64,000 nucleotides of DNA from Pseudomonas sp. LP_7_YM (GTDB taxonomy: Bacteria > Pseudomonadota > Gammaproteobacteria > Pseudomonadales > Pseudomonadaceae). Under the pieces are notes generated by a model, which worked only from the letters and a program-made list of their open reading frames with translations, was not told the origin of the DNA and ran no database searches. The translations under genes and the position numbers were made by a program. The stretch spans positions 186,001 to 250,000 of the forward strand of contig NZ_SOCT01000003.1 in the NCBI RefSeq assembly GCF_004364435.1, read 5' to 3'. Below are positions 7,769 to 16,310 of this stretch, piece after piece. The stretch's first letter is position 1; every line of letters begins with the position of its first letter.

Positions 7769-9142
7769 ATGGCCCCAAGACATGTCATCAATGCTTCGGT
7801 TAGCCCAAAAGGCAGCCTGGAGACGCTGTCGCAACGTGAAGTACAACAGCTCAGCGCTGCAGGCTCCGGCAGCATCTATACGCTTTTTCGCCAGTGCGCC
7901 CTGGCCATCCTCAACACCGGCGCCCATGTCGACAACGCCAAGACCATTCTCGAGGCCTATCAGGACTTCGAAGTGCGCATCCATCAGCAGGACCGGGGCG
8001 TACGCCTGGAGCTGTTGAACGCGCCAGCTGACGCCTTCGTCGACGGCGAAATGATCGCCAGCACCCGGGAAATGCTGTTCAGCGCCCTGCGTGACATCGT
8101 CTACACCGAAAGCGAACTGGACAGCCAGCGCATCGACCTTAGCTCGTCCCAGGGCATTACCGACTACGTCTTTCACCTGTTGCGCAACGCCCGCACTCTG
8201 CGGCCCGGCGTGGAACCGAAGATGGTGGTGTGCTGGGGTGGCCATTCGATCAACACCGAAGAATACAAATACACCAAGAAAGTCGGCCACGAACTGGGCC
8301 TGCGCAAGCTGGACATCTGCACCGGTTGCGGACCGGGCGTGATGAAGGGGCCGATGAAAGGTGCCACCATCGCCCACGCCAAGCAGCGTATTACAGGGGG
8401 GCGTTATCTGGGCCTGACCGAGCCGGGGATCATCGCTGCCGAAGCGCCGAACCCGATCGTCAACGAGCTGGTGATCCTGCCGGACATCGAGAAGCGTCTT
8501 GAAGCCTTCGTCAGGGTCGGCCACGGCATCATCATCTTCCCGGGCGGCGCCGGTACGGCCGAGGAGTTTCTGTACCTGCTCGGCATTCTGATGCACCCGG
8601 ACAACCAGGAGCTGCCATTTCCGGTGATCCTGACCGGGCCGAAAAGCACGGCACCGTATCTGGAACAACTGCACGCCTTCGTCAGCGCCACTTTGGGCGA
8701 AGAGGCGCACAAGCACTACACGATCATTATCGACGACCCCGCCGAAGTGGCGCGGCAGATGACCGAAGGCCTGAGCGCCGTGCGTCAGTTCCGCCGCGAA
8801 CGTGCCGATGCCTTCCACTTCAACTGGCTGCTGAAGATCGAAGAAAGCTTCCAGCGTCCGTTTGACCCGACCCATGCCAACATGGCCAGCCTGCAACTGC
8901 GTCGTGACCTGCCGCCTCACGAACTGGCCGCGAACCTGCGTCGGGCGTTCTCCGGCATCGTCGCCGGTAACGTCAAGGACAAAGGCATCCGGCTGATCGA
9001 AGAGCATGGTCCTTACGAGATACATGGCGACGCTGAGGTGATGAAGCCGCTGGACAGGCTGCTTCAGGCCTTCGTCGAGCAGCACCGGATGAAATTACCG
9101 GGCGGCGCGGCGTATGTGCCGTGTTACCGAGTGGTTTCCTAA
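7769..9142 (+). CDS. ppnN: pyrimidine/purine nucleotide 5'-monophosphate nucleosidase PpnN (LOG family)
   Basis: A 457-residue cytosolic enzyme that splits nucleoside monophosphates into base and ribose 5-phosphate; the E. coli homologue (YgdH) is activated by (p)ppGpp. The N-terminal domain (about 1-140) matches the PpnN-specific extension, the LOG domain follows with the signature FPGGAGTAEE around residue 265, and a C-terminal domain of about 100 residues completes it; total length equals the family. The ATG at 7769 has AAGGAA upstream. The gene is single and divergent from the crtZ-like gene. Confidence 0.92.
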   Translation: MAPRHVINASVSPKGSLETLSQREVQQLSAAGSGSIYTLFRQCALAILNTGAHVDNAKTILEAYQDFEVRIHQQDRGVRLELLNAPADAFVDGEMIASTREMLFSALRDIVYTESELDSQRIDLSSSQGITDYVFHLLRNARTLRPGVEPKMVVCWGGHSINTEEYKYTKKVGHELGLRKLDICTGCGPGVMKGPMKGATIAHAKQRITGGRYLGLTEPGIIAAEAPNPIVNELVILPDIEKRLEAFVRVGHGIIIFPGGAGTAEEFLYLLGILMHPDNQELPFPVILTGPKSTAPYLEQLHAFVSATLGEEAHKHYTIIIDDPAEVARQMTEGLSAVRQFRRERADAFHFNWLLKIEESFQRPFDPTHANMASLQLRRDLPPHELAANLRRAFSGIVAGNVKDKGIRLIEEHGPYEIHGDAEVMKPLDRLLQAFVEQHRMKLPGGAAYVPCYRVVS

Positions 9143-9306
9143 GTTACACACTCGGCAGCCCTGCGTGCAGGCCCGCTGAAACGTAACACCTGAAGGAGCC
9201 GGCTTGCTGGTGAACAGCGTCCTGTCAGCAGACCTTTATCTGACATACCGCTGCTCGCCGACACGCCGGCTTCAACAGTTGATCTTCGCTCGCCAACGGA
9301 ACCTCC

Positions 9307-9891
9307 ATGATCCAGATCCGCCCCATGACCGCCGAAGACTTCGAGGGCTTCTGGCCAACCTTCCAGGCCGTGATTCAAGCTCGGGAGACCTACGCATACG
9401 ATCCGGGCATGAGCTATGACCAGGCCCTGCACCTGTGGCTGGAGTACCCGCTTCACACCTTGATCGCCGAGGAAGACGGCGTGCTGCTGGGCAGCTATTA
9501 CCTCAAGGCCAACGCTGCGGGGCCTGGCAGTCACGTCTGCAATTGTGGCTACATGGTTACGCTACAGGCACGTGGCCGCGGCGTGGCGCGGTTGATGTGC
9601 GAGCACTCCCAGCAACTGGCGGTGGACAGTGGATTCTCGGCAATGCAGTTCAATTCGGTGGTATCGACCAACGAAGTCGCCGTCGCACTGTGGAACAAGC
9701 TCGGTTTCGAGACCGTCGGTCGTCTGCCGCGTGCTTATCGCCATGCCCGTCAGGGTCTGGTCGATTGTCTGGTGATGTACAAATGGCTCGCCGACATGCC
9801 CGCCTCGCGCAAAGCGAAAAGCCCGTTGCTGATCGGACGCAAGAATATCGAGTCGGTTATCTCGCGGCCCCGGCGCGCACGGCCAGACTAG
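9307..9891 (+). CDS. GNAT family N-acetyltransferase
   Basis: A 194-residue acetyltransferase. The acetyl-CoA binding loop is seen in YMVTLQARGRGVARLMCEH (about residues 81-99), followed by the typical helix, and the late motif SVVSTNEVAVALWNKLGFE is the standard GNAT beta6-beta7 signature. The last 25 residues are basic. It begins 6 bp after the ribosome-like CGGAAC, and its stop lies only 20 bp before the Hrp box of the next unit, so the two are close but separately controlled. Acceptor substrate unknown. Confidence 0.88.
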   Translation: MIQIRPMTAEDFEGFWPTFQAVIQARETYAYDPGMSYDQALHLWLEYPLHTLIAEEDGVLLGSYYLKANAAGPGSHVCNCGYMVTLQARGRGVARLMCEHSQQLAVDSGFSAMQFNSVVSTNEVAVALWNKLGFETVGRLPRAYRHARQGLVDCLVMYKWLADMPASRKAKSPLLIGRKNIESVISRPRRARPD

Positions 9892-9910
9892 AGCCATCGC
9901 GCGAATTCAG

Positions 9911-9938
9911 GGAACCGGATGGGCGTCAGTGCCACTCA
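9911..9938 (+). promoter_or_regulatory. Hrp box (HrpL-dependent promoter)
   Basis: GGAACC at 9911-9916, exactly 15 bases, then CCACTCA at 9932-9938. This is a full match to the published P. syringae consensus GGAACC-N15/16-CCACNNA recognised by the ECF sigma factor HrpL. The next open frame starts about 30 bases downstream, in line with transcription beginning just after the box. Confidence 0.85.
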
Positions 9939-9968
9939 AGCGCTAAATCCCTGCATGGACGATTTCTC

Positions 9969-10373
9969 GTGGACCTTCCCCGTCTTAATCCGGCCACCCG
10001 TATCGCCCCTACCTCCCCGACGCTCACCGCCATCACCGGGGGGCCGGCCCAACGGCGACACTCTCGCAAACCAGGCGCCAACGGCTGGCCGCCTCTCAAG
10101 ACCCTGCGGATCAAGGCAATCGCCGTGTTCCGCACTGCGACCAAGGAGGACTCGCTCGGTCTGCCGTTGCCTTATGTGAGTTTCAAGAGCGGCAGCGCCC
10201 TGAGCATCGAACGACTGCGTGGCGAGGTGACGTTCGACTATGGGCTGGATCAGAGCCATCCGAAGAAATTCACCGTCGACGGCGAGCTTGGCGATGCAGC
10301 TGATCAGCAAAGCGCCCTGCAGGCTGCACACGATCTGGGCAGCCACGCGGGCGGCGAATTCCGCACTCGCTGA
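9969..10373 (+). CDS. candidate type III secreted effector, family not recognised
   Basis: A 134-residue open frame with strong third-position GC bias, directly below the Hrp box and 38 bp before a type III chaperone gene. The start is uncertain: GTG at 9969 (weak GGA upstream) leaves a leader of about 25 bases; the ATG at 9955 is in another frame. The first 50 residues are rich in Pro, Thr, Ser and Arg and nearly free of acidic residues apart from Asp2, as is usual for type III signals. The C-terminal half (LPYVSFKSGSALSIERL onward) looks folded and ends in a charged tail. No enzyme motif seen. It may be complete and small, or a truncated effector. Confidence 0.6.
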   Translation: MDLPRLNPATRIAPTSPTLTAITGGPAQRRHSRKPGANGWPPLKTLRIKAIAVFRTATKEDSLGLPLPYVSFKSGSALSIERLRGEVTFDYGLDQSHPKKFTVDGELGDAADQQSALQAAHDLGSHAGGEFRTR

Positions 10374-10411
10374 CACCGCCCGAAGAATCCATCGACTGAA
10401 AGGAATGATCC

Positions 10412-10852
10412 ATGACCTCCCGTGACACCTTGCTCGGCGCGTTGGGTAAGCAACTGAACACCGAGTTGACCCTGGAAAACGGCGTTTGCGCCCTCTTCGA
10501 TCAGGACAACGAGGTCGCCATCATCGAAATTTCACCCGCAGGCGATGTCGCAGTGCTGCATTGCAAGCTGCCTATGCGGCCGGATCCGGGCATCCATGAG
10601 CGACTGCTGCGGTTGAATTTCGACATGGGCGCCCTGCATGGCTGCTGGCTGGCGCTGGATGAGCGCTCCGATGTCCGGCTGTGCGCCCAGGCATCGCTGG
10701 AATCGATGGACGAAACGGAGTTCGTGCATTGGGTTCAAGGCTTTGTGCGGCAGACCCGGGAGATGCCGGGCTTGCTGAGGTTGGGTATTGGGGGGCCGGC
10801 CAGGCCCATGGCGCAGCGGCCGACGATGCCCGGCTTGTCACGCAGCCTTTGA
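10412..10852 (+). CDS. CesT-like type III secretion chaperone
   Basis: A 146-residue protein with the pattern of class I type III chaperones: an N-terminal helix (DTLLGALGKQLN), a short beta part with LENGVCALFDQ and VAIIEISPAG, the conserved HERLLRLNFDMGALHGCWLAL segment, then a C-terminal helix containing FVHWVQGFV. Such proteins bind the N-terminal part of an effector in the cytoplasm and keep it secretion-competent. AAAGGA precedes the ATG by 8 bases. It follows the candidate effector by 38 bp and has no promoter of its own, so HrpL control of both is likely. The last 15 residues are basic and proline-rich. Confidence 0.78.
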   Translation: MTSRDTLLGALGKQLNTELTLENGVCALFDQDNEVAIIEISPAGDVAVLHCKLPMRPDPGIHERLLRLNFDMGALHGCWLALDERSDVRLCAQASLESMDETEFVHWVQGFVRQTREMPGLLRLGIGGPARPMAQRPTMPGLSRSL

Positions 10853-11020
10853 GTCCGCGTGCCGCGTAGGCCGATGAACAGGGCTATCGACTCTTTCGTG
10901 GCGCTTTCAGCCGCTGCGTGGCACTTTCAACACTTGCGGGAATGCCATCTCTCTACGATTCTCTATGCCTCGCCCGACAGATCGTGGACGAGCTCATAAA
11001 TACGCGCCGCCGAGGCCAGC

Positions 11021-11467
11021 ATGAAAATCGTAGCCGAATTACTAAACCTCAAAGATGAACAGCATCGCGCACCTCACACCGTCGGACCGGATCAGAGGGT
11101 CATCGAAGTGATCATCCTGATGGCGGACAAAAACATCGGCGCCGTGCCGGTTGTAAAGGACGGCAAGGTGGTAGGCATCGTCAGTGAGCGAGACTATGTG
11201 CGCAAGATGGAGCTTAAGGGACGAGCCTCGGTGGGTACACCGGTCAGCGAGATCATGACCCATGACGTCAGAACCGTGAATTCCCAGCAGACCGTGGATC
11301 AGTGCATGAACATCATGACCGATTGTCGTCTGCGTCATTTGCCGGTTGTAGACGATGGTTGCCTGGTGGGCTTGCTGTCGATCGGCGATCTGGTGAAAGA
11401 AGCCATTGCCGAACAAAAGCGGTTGATCGAGAAGCTGCAGCAATACATTCGTGGCGAGACGTATTAA
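11021..11467 (+). CDS. CBS-domain pair protein
   Basis: A 148-residue protein made almost only of two CBS motifs (about 10-65 and 75-130): NIGAVPVVKDGKVVGIVSERD and LRHLPVVDDGCLVGLLSIGD are the typical repeat ends, joined by VSEIMTHDVRTV. CBS pairs (Bateman modules) bind adenosine nucleotides and report on energy state. No catalytic domain is attached, so it probably acts as a sensor or partner protein. It stands alone, convergent to the lipoprotein gene that ends at 11521. Confidence 0.9.
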   Translation: MKIVAELLNLKDEQHRAPHTVGPDQRVIEVIILMADKNIGAVPVVKDGKVVGIVSERDYVRKMELKGRASVGTPVSEIMTHDVRTVNSQQTVDQCMNIMTDCRLRHLPVVDDGCLVGLLSIGDLVKEAIAEQKRLIEKLQQYIRGETY

Positions 11468-11520
11468 GCCACCGGCAGCACTGCTACCTTGCCCGACTAC
11501 AGAATTGCCGCGGGGCGCCT

Positions 11521-12270
11521 TCACTGCACCGGCAGGAAATTCAGAAATAACAGGCTCTGCGCATAATTGAGCCCGATGCGTCGGTAGCGCTCATCGAGCA
11601 TTTGGGTGAGCAGATCCAGCCGCGCCACAATCTTGCCAAACTCGGTGGCGAAACTCAGGTTACTGCCCTCCTCCGAAATTTCGTTGGAGAACAGCATCAG
11701 CTCGCCATTGGCGTTTTGCCGCTGGCCCAGAAGCCAGGTGGCCTTTTCGATGTTGCGGGCGGCATTGTTGACGAATCGGGGATTGATCTGGTCGGTCATA
11801 AAAAACTCAAAACGTCCGCCATGAGCGGTGACCAGCATGCTGCCGATGGCGTAGATGAACGCGCCCACACGATCACCGAGAAAATCCGGACTCAACGCAT
11901 AACTCAACGCCGCCAGGTCGCGCCGGTTACCCAGTTGCGCCAGTGGCGTCTGCTGTTCGATGGCATTACGCACGTTGCGTTCGGCAGCCTGAGCGTTGAC
12001 GAACCCGGATTTGCGCCACTCGGCCGGGTTGCGCAGGTACAGCTTGCTCATCAACAGATACAGGCTTTCCAGATTGTCCTGCATGGTGAGCGTCGCCATG
12101 CGATCCACGCTGGTCTGAAAGAACTCCTGAGGCCGGGTTTCGCTGAACTGGGTCGCTACCTCACGTCCGTCCTGCCGGGTGCAGCCCGCCGCACACAGCA
12201 CAACAATACCTACCGCCAGCCCAACGCTGGCGTTGCGGCACAAAGAAAAAACACACCGGACTGAAACCAT
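11521..12270 (-). CDS. hypothetical lipoprotein
   Basis: A 249-residue protein with an N-terminal hydrophobic segment ending in CAAGC, a plausible lipobox with the acylated Cys at about residue 30. The rest is soluble and mostly helical, rich in Gln, Asn and Leu (for example FVNNAARNIEKATWLLGQR), with a single possible second hydrophobic stretch (GAFIYAIGSMLV). I know similar conserved Pseudomonas proteins but no function. The start at 12270 gives a basic n-region as expected. Divergent from mltA with 256 bp between them. Confidence 0.7.
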   Translation of the reverse strand: MVSVRCVFSLCRNASVGLAVGIVVLCAAGCTRQDGREVATQFSETRPQEFFQTSVDRMATLTMQDNLESLYLLMSKLYLRNPAEWRKSGFVNAQAAERNVRNAIEQQTPLAQLGNRRDLAALSYALSPDFLGDRVGAFIYAIGSMLVTAHGGRFEFFMTDQINPRFVNNAARNIEKATWLLGQRQNANGELMLFSNEISEEGSNLSFATEFGKIVARLDLLTQMLDERYRRIGLNYAQSLLFLNFLPVQ

Positions 12271-12526
12271 TAATTACAAACTTCGACGATCTGGACCCCG
12301 CGCGAATCGCGACGTCCCGGCCATGCATAGAGCGGAAAAATGCAAAAAAGTGCGGTGCATGGGTGAAAAGCAGCGTGAAATCACACCTTCGCCACCGCCG
12401 ACGCAGTGCAGGAGCAGACTTGCCTGACCAACGCGCATCTACCCCAGCACCTCTCACAGATTTGACGCCGCCCCCACCTTTCACCAAGCTAGCCGCCTTC
12501 ACTTGTTTTCAGGAACACCCCGCGTG

Positions 12527-13684
12527 ATGACCCCAAGCCTGCACTGGCGCCGCTTTCTGTTTTGCCTCGCGCCGTTGATCGCCCTGCTCGCCGCCTGCGA
12601 CGGCGGCGCCCCGAAGACCAAGCCTTCCGAAGCCACCACCTATGTGAGCGTCGAATGGGACACACTGCCTGCGGTCGACGATGCCGACCTGATCGCTGGC
12701 TACAACAGCTGGTTCTCGGCGTGCAAGCGGCTCGCCAAGGACCCGGTATGGGGCTCCACCTGTGCCATGGCCGCACAAGTGCCCCAGCAGCCCGCTGCCG
12801 TTCGCGACTTCCTCAAAAGCCAGTTGCAGGTCTATAGCCTGCGTTCCTCCGAACATGGCGCCAACGGCCTGATCACCGGCTATTACGAACCCGTCTATAA
12901 AGGCAGCGAGGCACACAACGATCAGCACCCGGTGGCGATCTACGGTGTGCCCGACGATCTGATCATCGTTAATCTGGACAGCATCTACCCGGAACTCAAA
13001 GGCAAGCGCCTGCGCGGCCGGCTCGACGGTCGCGTCCTGCGTCCTTACGACGACGCTGCCACCATCAACGAAAAAGGTGCCAACGCCCCGGTCCTGGCCT
13101 GGCTGGAAAACCCCATCGACCTGCAATTTCTGCAGATTCAGGGATCCGGGCGCGTGCAACTTGAAAGCGGTCGCCAGTTGCGCATCGCGTATGCCGATCA
13201 GAACGGCCACCCCTACAAACCCGTCGGTCGCTGGCTGGTCGAGCAGGGCCAACTGACTAAGGACGAGGTCTCCATGGGGCGCATTCGCGACTGGGCCATC
13301 GCCCATCCCGAGCGCGTCCATGAGCTGTTGGGCAGCAACCCCAGTTACGTATTCTTCACCCTGCGCCCGGACAGCGACGAAGGCCCTCGCGGCTCGCTGA
13401 ACGTGCCATTGACGGCGGGTTACAGCGTGGCTATCGATCGCAAGGTCATTCCGCTGGGCAGCCTGCTGTGGCTGTCCTCGACTCGACCAGACGGTTCGCC
13501 GCTGGTGCGCCCGGTGGCCGCCCAGGACACCGGAGGTGCCATCGCAGGCGAAGTGCGCGCCGACATGTTCTGGGGCACAGGCGACGGTGCAGGCGAACTG
13601 GCGGGCAATATGAAACAACAGGGGCAAATCTGGATGCTGTGGCCCAAGGGCGCGGCGTTGCCTGATGCCAAATCCAAGGACTGA
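12527..13684 (+). CDS. mltA: membrane-bound lytic murein transglycosylase A
   Basis: A 385-residue outer-membrane lipoprotein that cleaves peptidoglycan glycan strands to give 1,6-anhydromuramic ends. Signal peptide with lipobox LAAC (Cys about residue 24); MltA domain begins with LITGYYEPVYKGS; the C-terminal 3D domain contains AAQDTGGAIAGEVRADMFWG with the catalytic aspartates. Length matches the family. The ATG at 12527 and a GTG one codon earlier are both possible; AGGAA lies 8-11 bases upstream. Not in an operon. Confidence 0.93.
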   Translation: MTPSLHWRRFLFCLAPLIALLAACDGGAPKTKPSEATTYVSVEWDTLPAVDDADLIAGYNSWFSACKRLAKDPVWGSTCAMAAQVPQQPAAVRDFLKSQLQVYSLRSSEHGANGLITGYYEPVYKGSEAHNDQHPVAIYGVPDDLIIVNLDSIYPELKGKRLRGRLDGRVLRPYDDAATINEKGANAPVLAWLENPIDLQFLQIQGSGRVQLESGRQLRIAYADQNGHPYKPVGRWLVEQGQLTKDEVSMGRIRDWAIAHPERVHELLGSNPSYVFFTLRPDSDEGPRGSLNVPLTAGYSVAIDRKVIPLGSLLWLSSTRPDGSPLVRPVAAQDTGGAIAGEVRADMFWGTGDGAGELAGNMKQQGQIWMLWPKGAALPDAKSKD

Positions 13685-13839
13685 CAGAGCATCAGGCCGA
13701 TGGTCGCAAACGCTATTGCGCGTCAATATCATTGATGGGGCGTGGCCCGAAGTTTAAGCAATGCTCCTGATCAACATGGCGCGCTCCACCTGAGTGGCAC
13801 GCGCCATCGTTGGCGATTGCTGCCGGTTTCAAGTTGATA

Positions 13840-13853
13840 TGAAACCGGTTTCA
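13840..13853. promoter_or_regulatory. PtxS-type LacI-family operator (TGAAACCGGTTTCA)
   Basis: A perfect 14-bp palindrome identical to the site reported for PtxS, the 2-ketogluconate-responsive repressor of Pseudomonas glucose metabolism. A further half-site (CCGGTTTCAA) lies at 13823-13832. It is 47-60 bp before the MFS gene start. Other LacI-family proteins bind similar palindromes, so the regulator is inferred, not proven. Confidence 0.65.
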
Positions 13854-13899
13854 GGTATAACGGAGCGCTTCTTCCCAAATGCGCCGCGCTCATCCCCAC

Positions 13900-15111
13900 A
13901 TGAATACCTCCTCTGTAACCCCTCACGACTTCAACATGGGCTGGCTGCTCTTCGCTCTGGCCATGGGCGCCTTCGCCATCGGCACCACCGAATTCGCGTC
14001 GATGACGCTGTTACCGTTCATTGCAAGCGACTTCCAGAGTACGCAACCACTGGCAGGCCACGCCATCAGCGCCTATGCATTGGGAGTGGTAGTGGGTTCG
14101 CCGGTGATCATGGTGCTGGGTGTCAGGTTGCCGCGTCGGGCGCTGTTGGTCGGGCTTGCAGCCTTCATCGGCCTCGCCAATGCACTGAGCGCCGTTGCCC
14201 CCTCGCTGCCGTGGCTGGTGTTCTTTCGCTTTCTGAGCGGCTTTCCCCATGGCGCCTACTTTGGCGTGGCCATGCTGCTGGCGGCGTCACTGGTGCCGAA
14301 GAACCAGCGAGCCCAAGCGGTTTCCCGAGTGTTCCTGGGCCTGACCATCGCCACCATCGTCGGCGTACCCTTCGCGACCTGGATAGGTCAGACCGTCGGC
14401 TGGCGTTGGGGCTTGGGTGTGGTTGCCCTGCTTGCCGCAATTACAGCGCTGCTGATCCGCCTGCTGGCGCCCGCTTCCCCCGCGCAGCCCGATGCCAGCC
14501 CGTTACGCGAACTTGACGCGTTACGTTCACGTCAAGTGTGGCTGACGCTGGGAATTGCCGGCATCGGCTTTGGCGGGATTTTCTGCGTCTACACCTATCT
14601 GGCGGCGACACTGATCGAGGTCACCCACGCTTCGAGCTTGATGATCCCGGTGGTCATGGCAGTGTTCGGCCTGGGTACCACTGCAGGTAATCTGGTGTGC
14701 GGCTGGGCAGCGGATCGGGCAACCATGCGCTCGGCAGGGATTTCGCTTGGGTTCACAGCGTTGGTCCTTGCCGTGTATCCATCGGCTACGAATAACCTGT
14801 GGCTGCTGATCCCAGCGGTATTTTTTGTTGGCTGCGGGGTCGGTCTGGCAGCGATTCTGCAGACGCGGTTGATGGACGTGGCGCCCAACGCTCAGTCACT
14901 GGCGGGTGCTCTGGTGCAAAGCGCCTTCAACCTGGCCAATGCCATTGGCCCCTGGGTCGGCGGTATGGTCATTTCCGCAGGCCTTGGTCTGCCTGCGGCA
15001 GGTTACGCCGCAGCGGGCCTGACATTAGGCGGTTTGGGAATGTGGTACTGGGCAATCACCGACGCACGCGCCACGCATGCGGTCTCCACTGTAGCGACCG
15101 GAGACGCTTGA
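13900..15111 (+). CDS. MFS transporter, AraJ/sugar efflux type
   Basis: A 403-residue, twelve-helix major facilitator. FRFLSGFPHGAYFGVAMLL (around residue 110) and the preceding ALGVVVGSPVIMVLGVRLPRR are the signatures of the arabinose-efflux-like (AraJ, YdhP) branch, which exports sugars or drugs across the inner membrane. The ATG at 13900 starts a normal short N-terminus; one at 13879 adds seven residues, and neither has a clear ribosome site. A PtxS-type palindrome lies in the promoter region, suggesting a link with gluconate-type metabolites. Followed by two GC-rich hairpins. Confidence 0.88.
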   Translation: MNTSSVTPHDFNMGWLLFALAMGAFAIGTTEFASMTLLPFIASDFQSTQPLAGHAISAYALGVVVGSPVIMVLGVRLPRRALLVGLAAFIGLANALSAVAPSLPWLVFFRFLSGFPHGAYFGVAMLLAASLVPKNQRAQAVSRVFLGLTIATIVGVPFATWIGQTVGWRWGLGVVALLAAITALLIRLLAPASPAQPDASPLRELDALRSRQVWLTLGIAGIGFGGIFCVYTYLAATLIEVTHASSLMIPVVMAVFGLGTTAGNLVCGWAADRATMRSAGISLGFTALVLAVYPSATNNLWLLIPAVFFVGCGVGLAAILQTRLMDVAPNAQSLAGALVQSAFNLANAIGPWVGGMVISAGLGLPAAGYAAAGLTLGGLGMWYWAITDARATHAVSTVATGDA

Positions 15112-15123
15112 TCGTGCCTTGGA

Positions 15124-15177
15124 ATGCCGCATCTGCGGCATCACGCTGTCAACCGTAGACGCCGCAAGCGCGGCGTT
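15124..15177. repeat. two adjacent GC-rich hairpins between convergent genes
   Basis: ATGCCGCATCTGCGGCAT (15124-15141) and GACGCCGC-AAGC-GCGGCGTT (15158-15177) are each self-complementary. They lie between the ends of the MFS gene and the DUF2934 gene. No U-tract follows, so they may shield mRNA 3' ends in both directions. Confidence 0.55.
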
Positions 15178-15184
15178 ATCGGGT

Positions 15185-15388
15185 TTACTTATCGTCAGCG
15201 TCGTCATCCGGGTTTGGAAACAGCGTATCCACCCGATGCCGGTGCACCGAACGCACAGGCGCCATGGCCGCCGATTCGGCAAGCTTGGTTGCCATTTCCC
15301 AGTGCCGGGTCTCCTGCCCATCGGGCCTGCCCTCTGTTTCCCAGATCAGCTGCGCCAGTTGACGAACTGCCTCTTCGTCGACACCCAT
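15185..15388 (-). CDS. DUF2934 domain protein
   Basis: A 67-residue small cytoplasmic protein. AVRQLAQLIWETEGRPDGQETRHWEMA matches the DUF2934 pattern (a short helix, then glycine-proline-glycine and HW). Function unknown; such genes are common next to stress-type genes. The ATG at 15388 is preceded by AAGGGG at good distance; the frame stays open further upstream to 15676, but that extension shows no coding bias and overlaps the next gene. Confidence 0.75.
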   Translation of the reverse strand: MGVDEEAVRQLAQLIWETEGRPDGQETRHWEMATKLAESAAMAPVRSVHRHRVDTLFPNPDDDADDK

Positions 15389-15603
15389 GCAAGGCCCCCT
15401 TAGATACTTTTGCAATTCATCGCCCGGGGTCAGATAGACCCCAAGGCCACCTGCTGTGACAACGCTTGGCGAGCCATAAAGCAGCCAATACCGTGGATAA
15501 AACACCCGCGCTCCCTCACAACGCTTGTAAGCATTGGAAAGCGAGAATCTTCCCCCTGGTCCCCTGCGCATCGTTGCGATACCACGACGCATTTCGTCTA
15601 TCC

Positions 15604-15972
15604 TCAGGGCTGCCTGCGATTGAGCAAAATGCTGACAATCAAGCCAACCCCCGCCGCCGCGCCGACCGCAGCCCACGGATAAGCCCTGACGTAGCCCTTG
15701 GCGCCATCGATCGCTCGGGTCAGTGGGGGTTGTTCAACAGCAAACTCTGATGTGGCAAATTCCGCGCCTCTGGAGGCTGCTGCTCTCAACGAGGCGCCCT
15801 TCAAAAACCTGTTCAGGCGCTCTCGGGCCTGTGAAGTACGGTCTTCATGCAGTGCGTCACCTGCGGCCAGCAGCGCGTTAGTCTCGTCGATAAACGTGTT
15901 GAGCTGCTTACGGGTTTTTTCATACAGATCATCGCTCAGCGTTTCAGCGAAGTTATCGATCATCGTGCTCAT
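15604..15972 (-). CDS. YqjD/ElaB-like (DUF883) membrane-anchored ribosome-associated type protein
   Basis: A 122-residue protein: a long, charged amphipathic helix (about 5-90) followed by one C-terminal transmembrane helix (YPWAAVGAAAGVGLIVSILL) and a short basic tail RRQP. This is the layout of E. coli YqjD, ElaB and YgaM, tail-anchored inner-membrane proteins tied to stationary phase and ribosome binding. The AYPWAAVGAAAG motif is typical of the family. Start at 15972 with GAGAGT-like purines nearby upstream. Monocistronic. Confidence 0.85.
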   Translation of the reverse strand: MSTMIDNFAETLSDDLYEKTRKQLNTFIDETNALLAAGDALHEDRTSQARERLNRFLKGASLRAAASRGAEFATSEFAVEQPPLTRAIDGAKGYVRAYPWAAVGAAAGVGLIVSILLNRRQP

Positions 15973-16243
15973 GGAGAGTACCGAGTTCTAAGTTGACGAA
16001 TTGGGTTGACCAAGCCTGGAGGCAATTCGTTCCTGAATTCCGAACAACGGCAGTCACGGCATGGCAAGGCGCGAGAGGGCTCAGCCATTGTGCGTCAAGA
16101 GGATTGGCATATGGGCATTGAAGCAACCAATGCCGAACGTGTGCGACGAACTCTCAAGCACCATTTATAAAGATTCGACCGTTAACAGGCGACATCGGAT
16201 CGGACAACACCGAACACCGCCCTAATCAAAAAGCAGGAACAAA

Positions 16244-16267
16244 AAACCCGGCGAAATGGCCGGGTTT
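16244..16267 (-). terminator. intrinsic terminator of the acidic small protein gene
   Basis: AAACCCGGC and GCCGGGTTT form a 9-bp stem with a 6-base loop. On the minus strand the stem is followed by TTT and TTGTT, correct for the leftward gene that ends at 16311. The stretch 15973-16243 upstream of it holds nothing I can identify. Confidence 0.75.
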
Positions 16268-16310
16268 CTCGATATTACTGCTTAGCAATGCCGTAATTGC
16301 CAGTCAAAAC

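Noticed and set aside
9919..10179. Open frame starting MGVSATQALNP just inside the Hrp box
   Set aside because: Its start lies within the promoter element, composition is Pro/Arg-rich with poor codon bias, and the other frame shows clear third-position GC.
15389..15676. Upstream extension of the DUF2934 frame
   Set aside because: No coding bias or homology visible; the family-like protein and its ribosome site begin at 15388.
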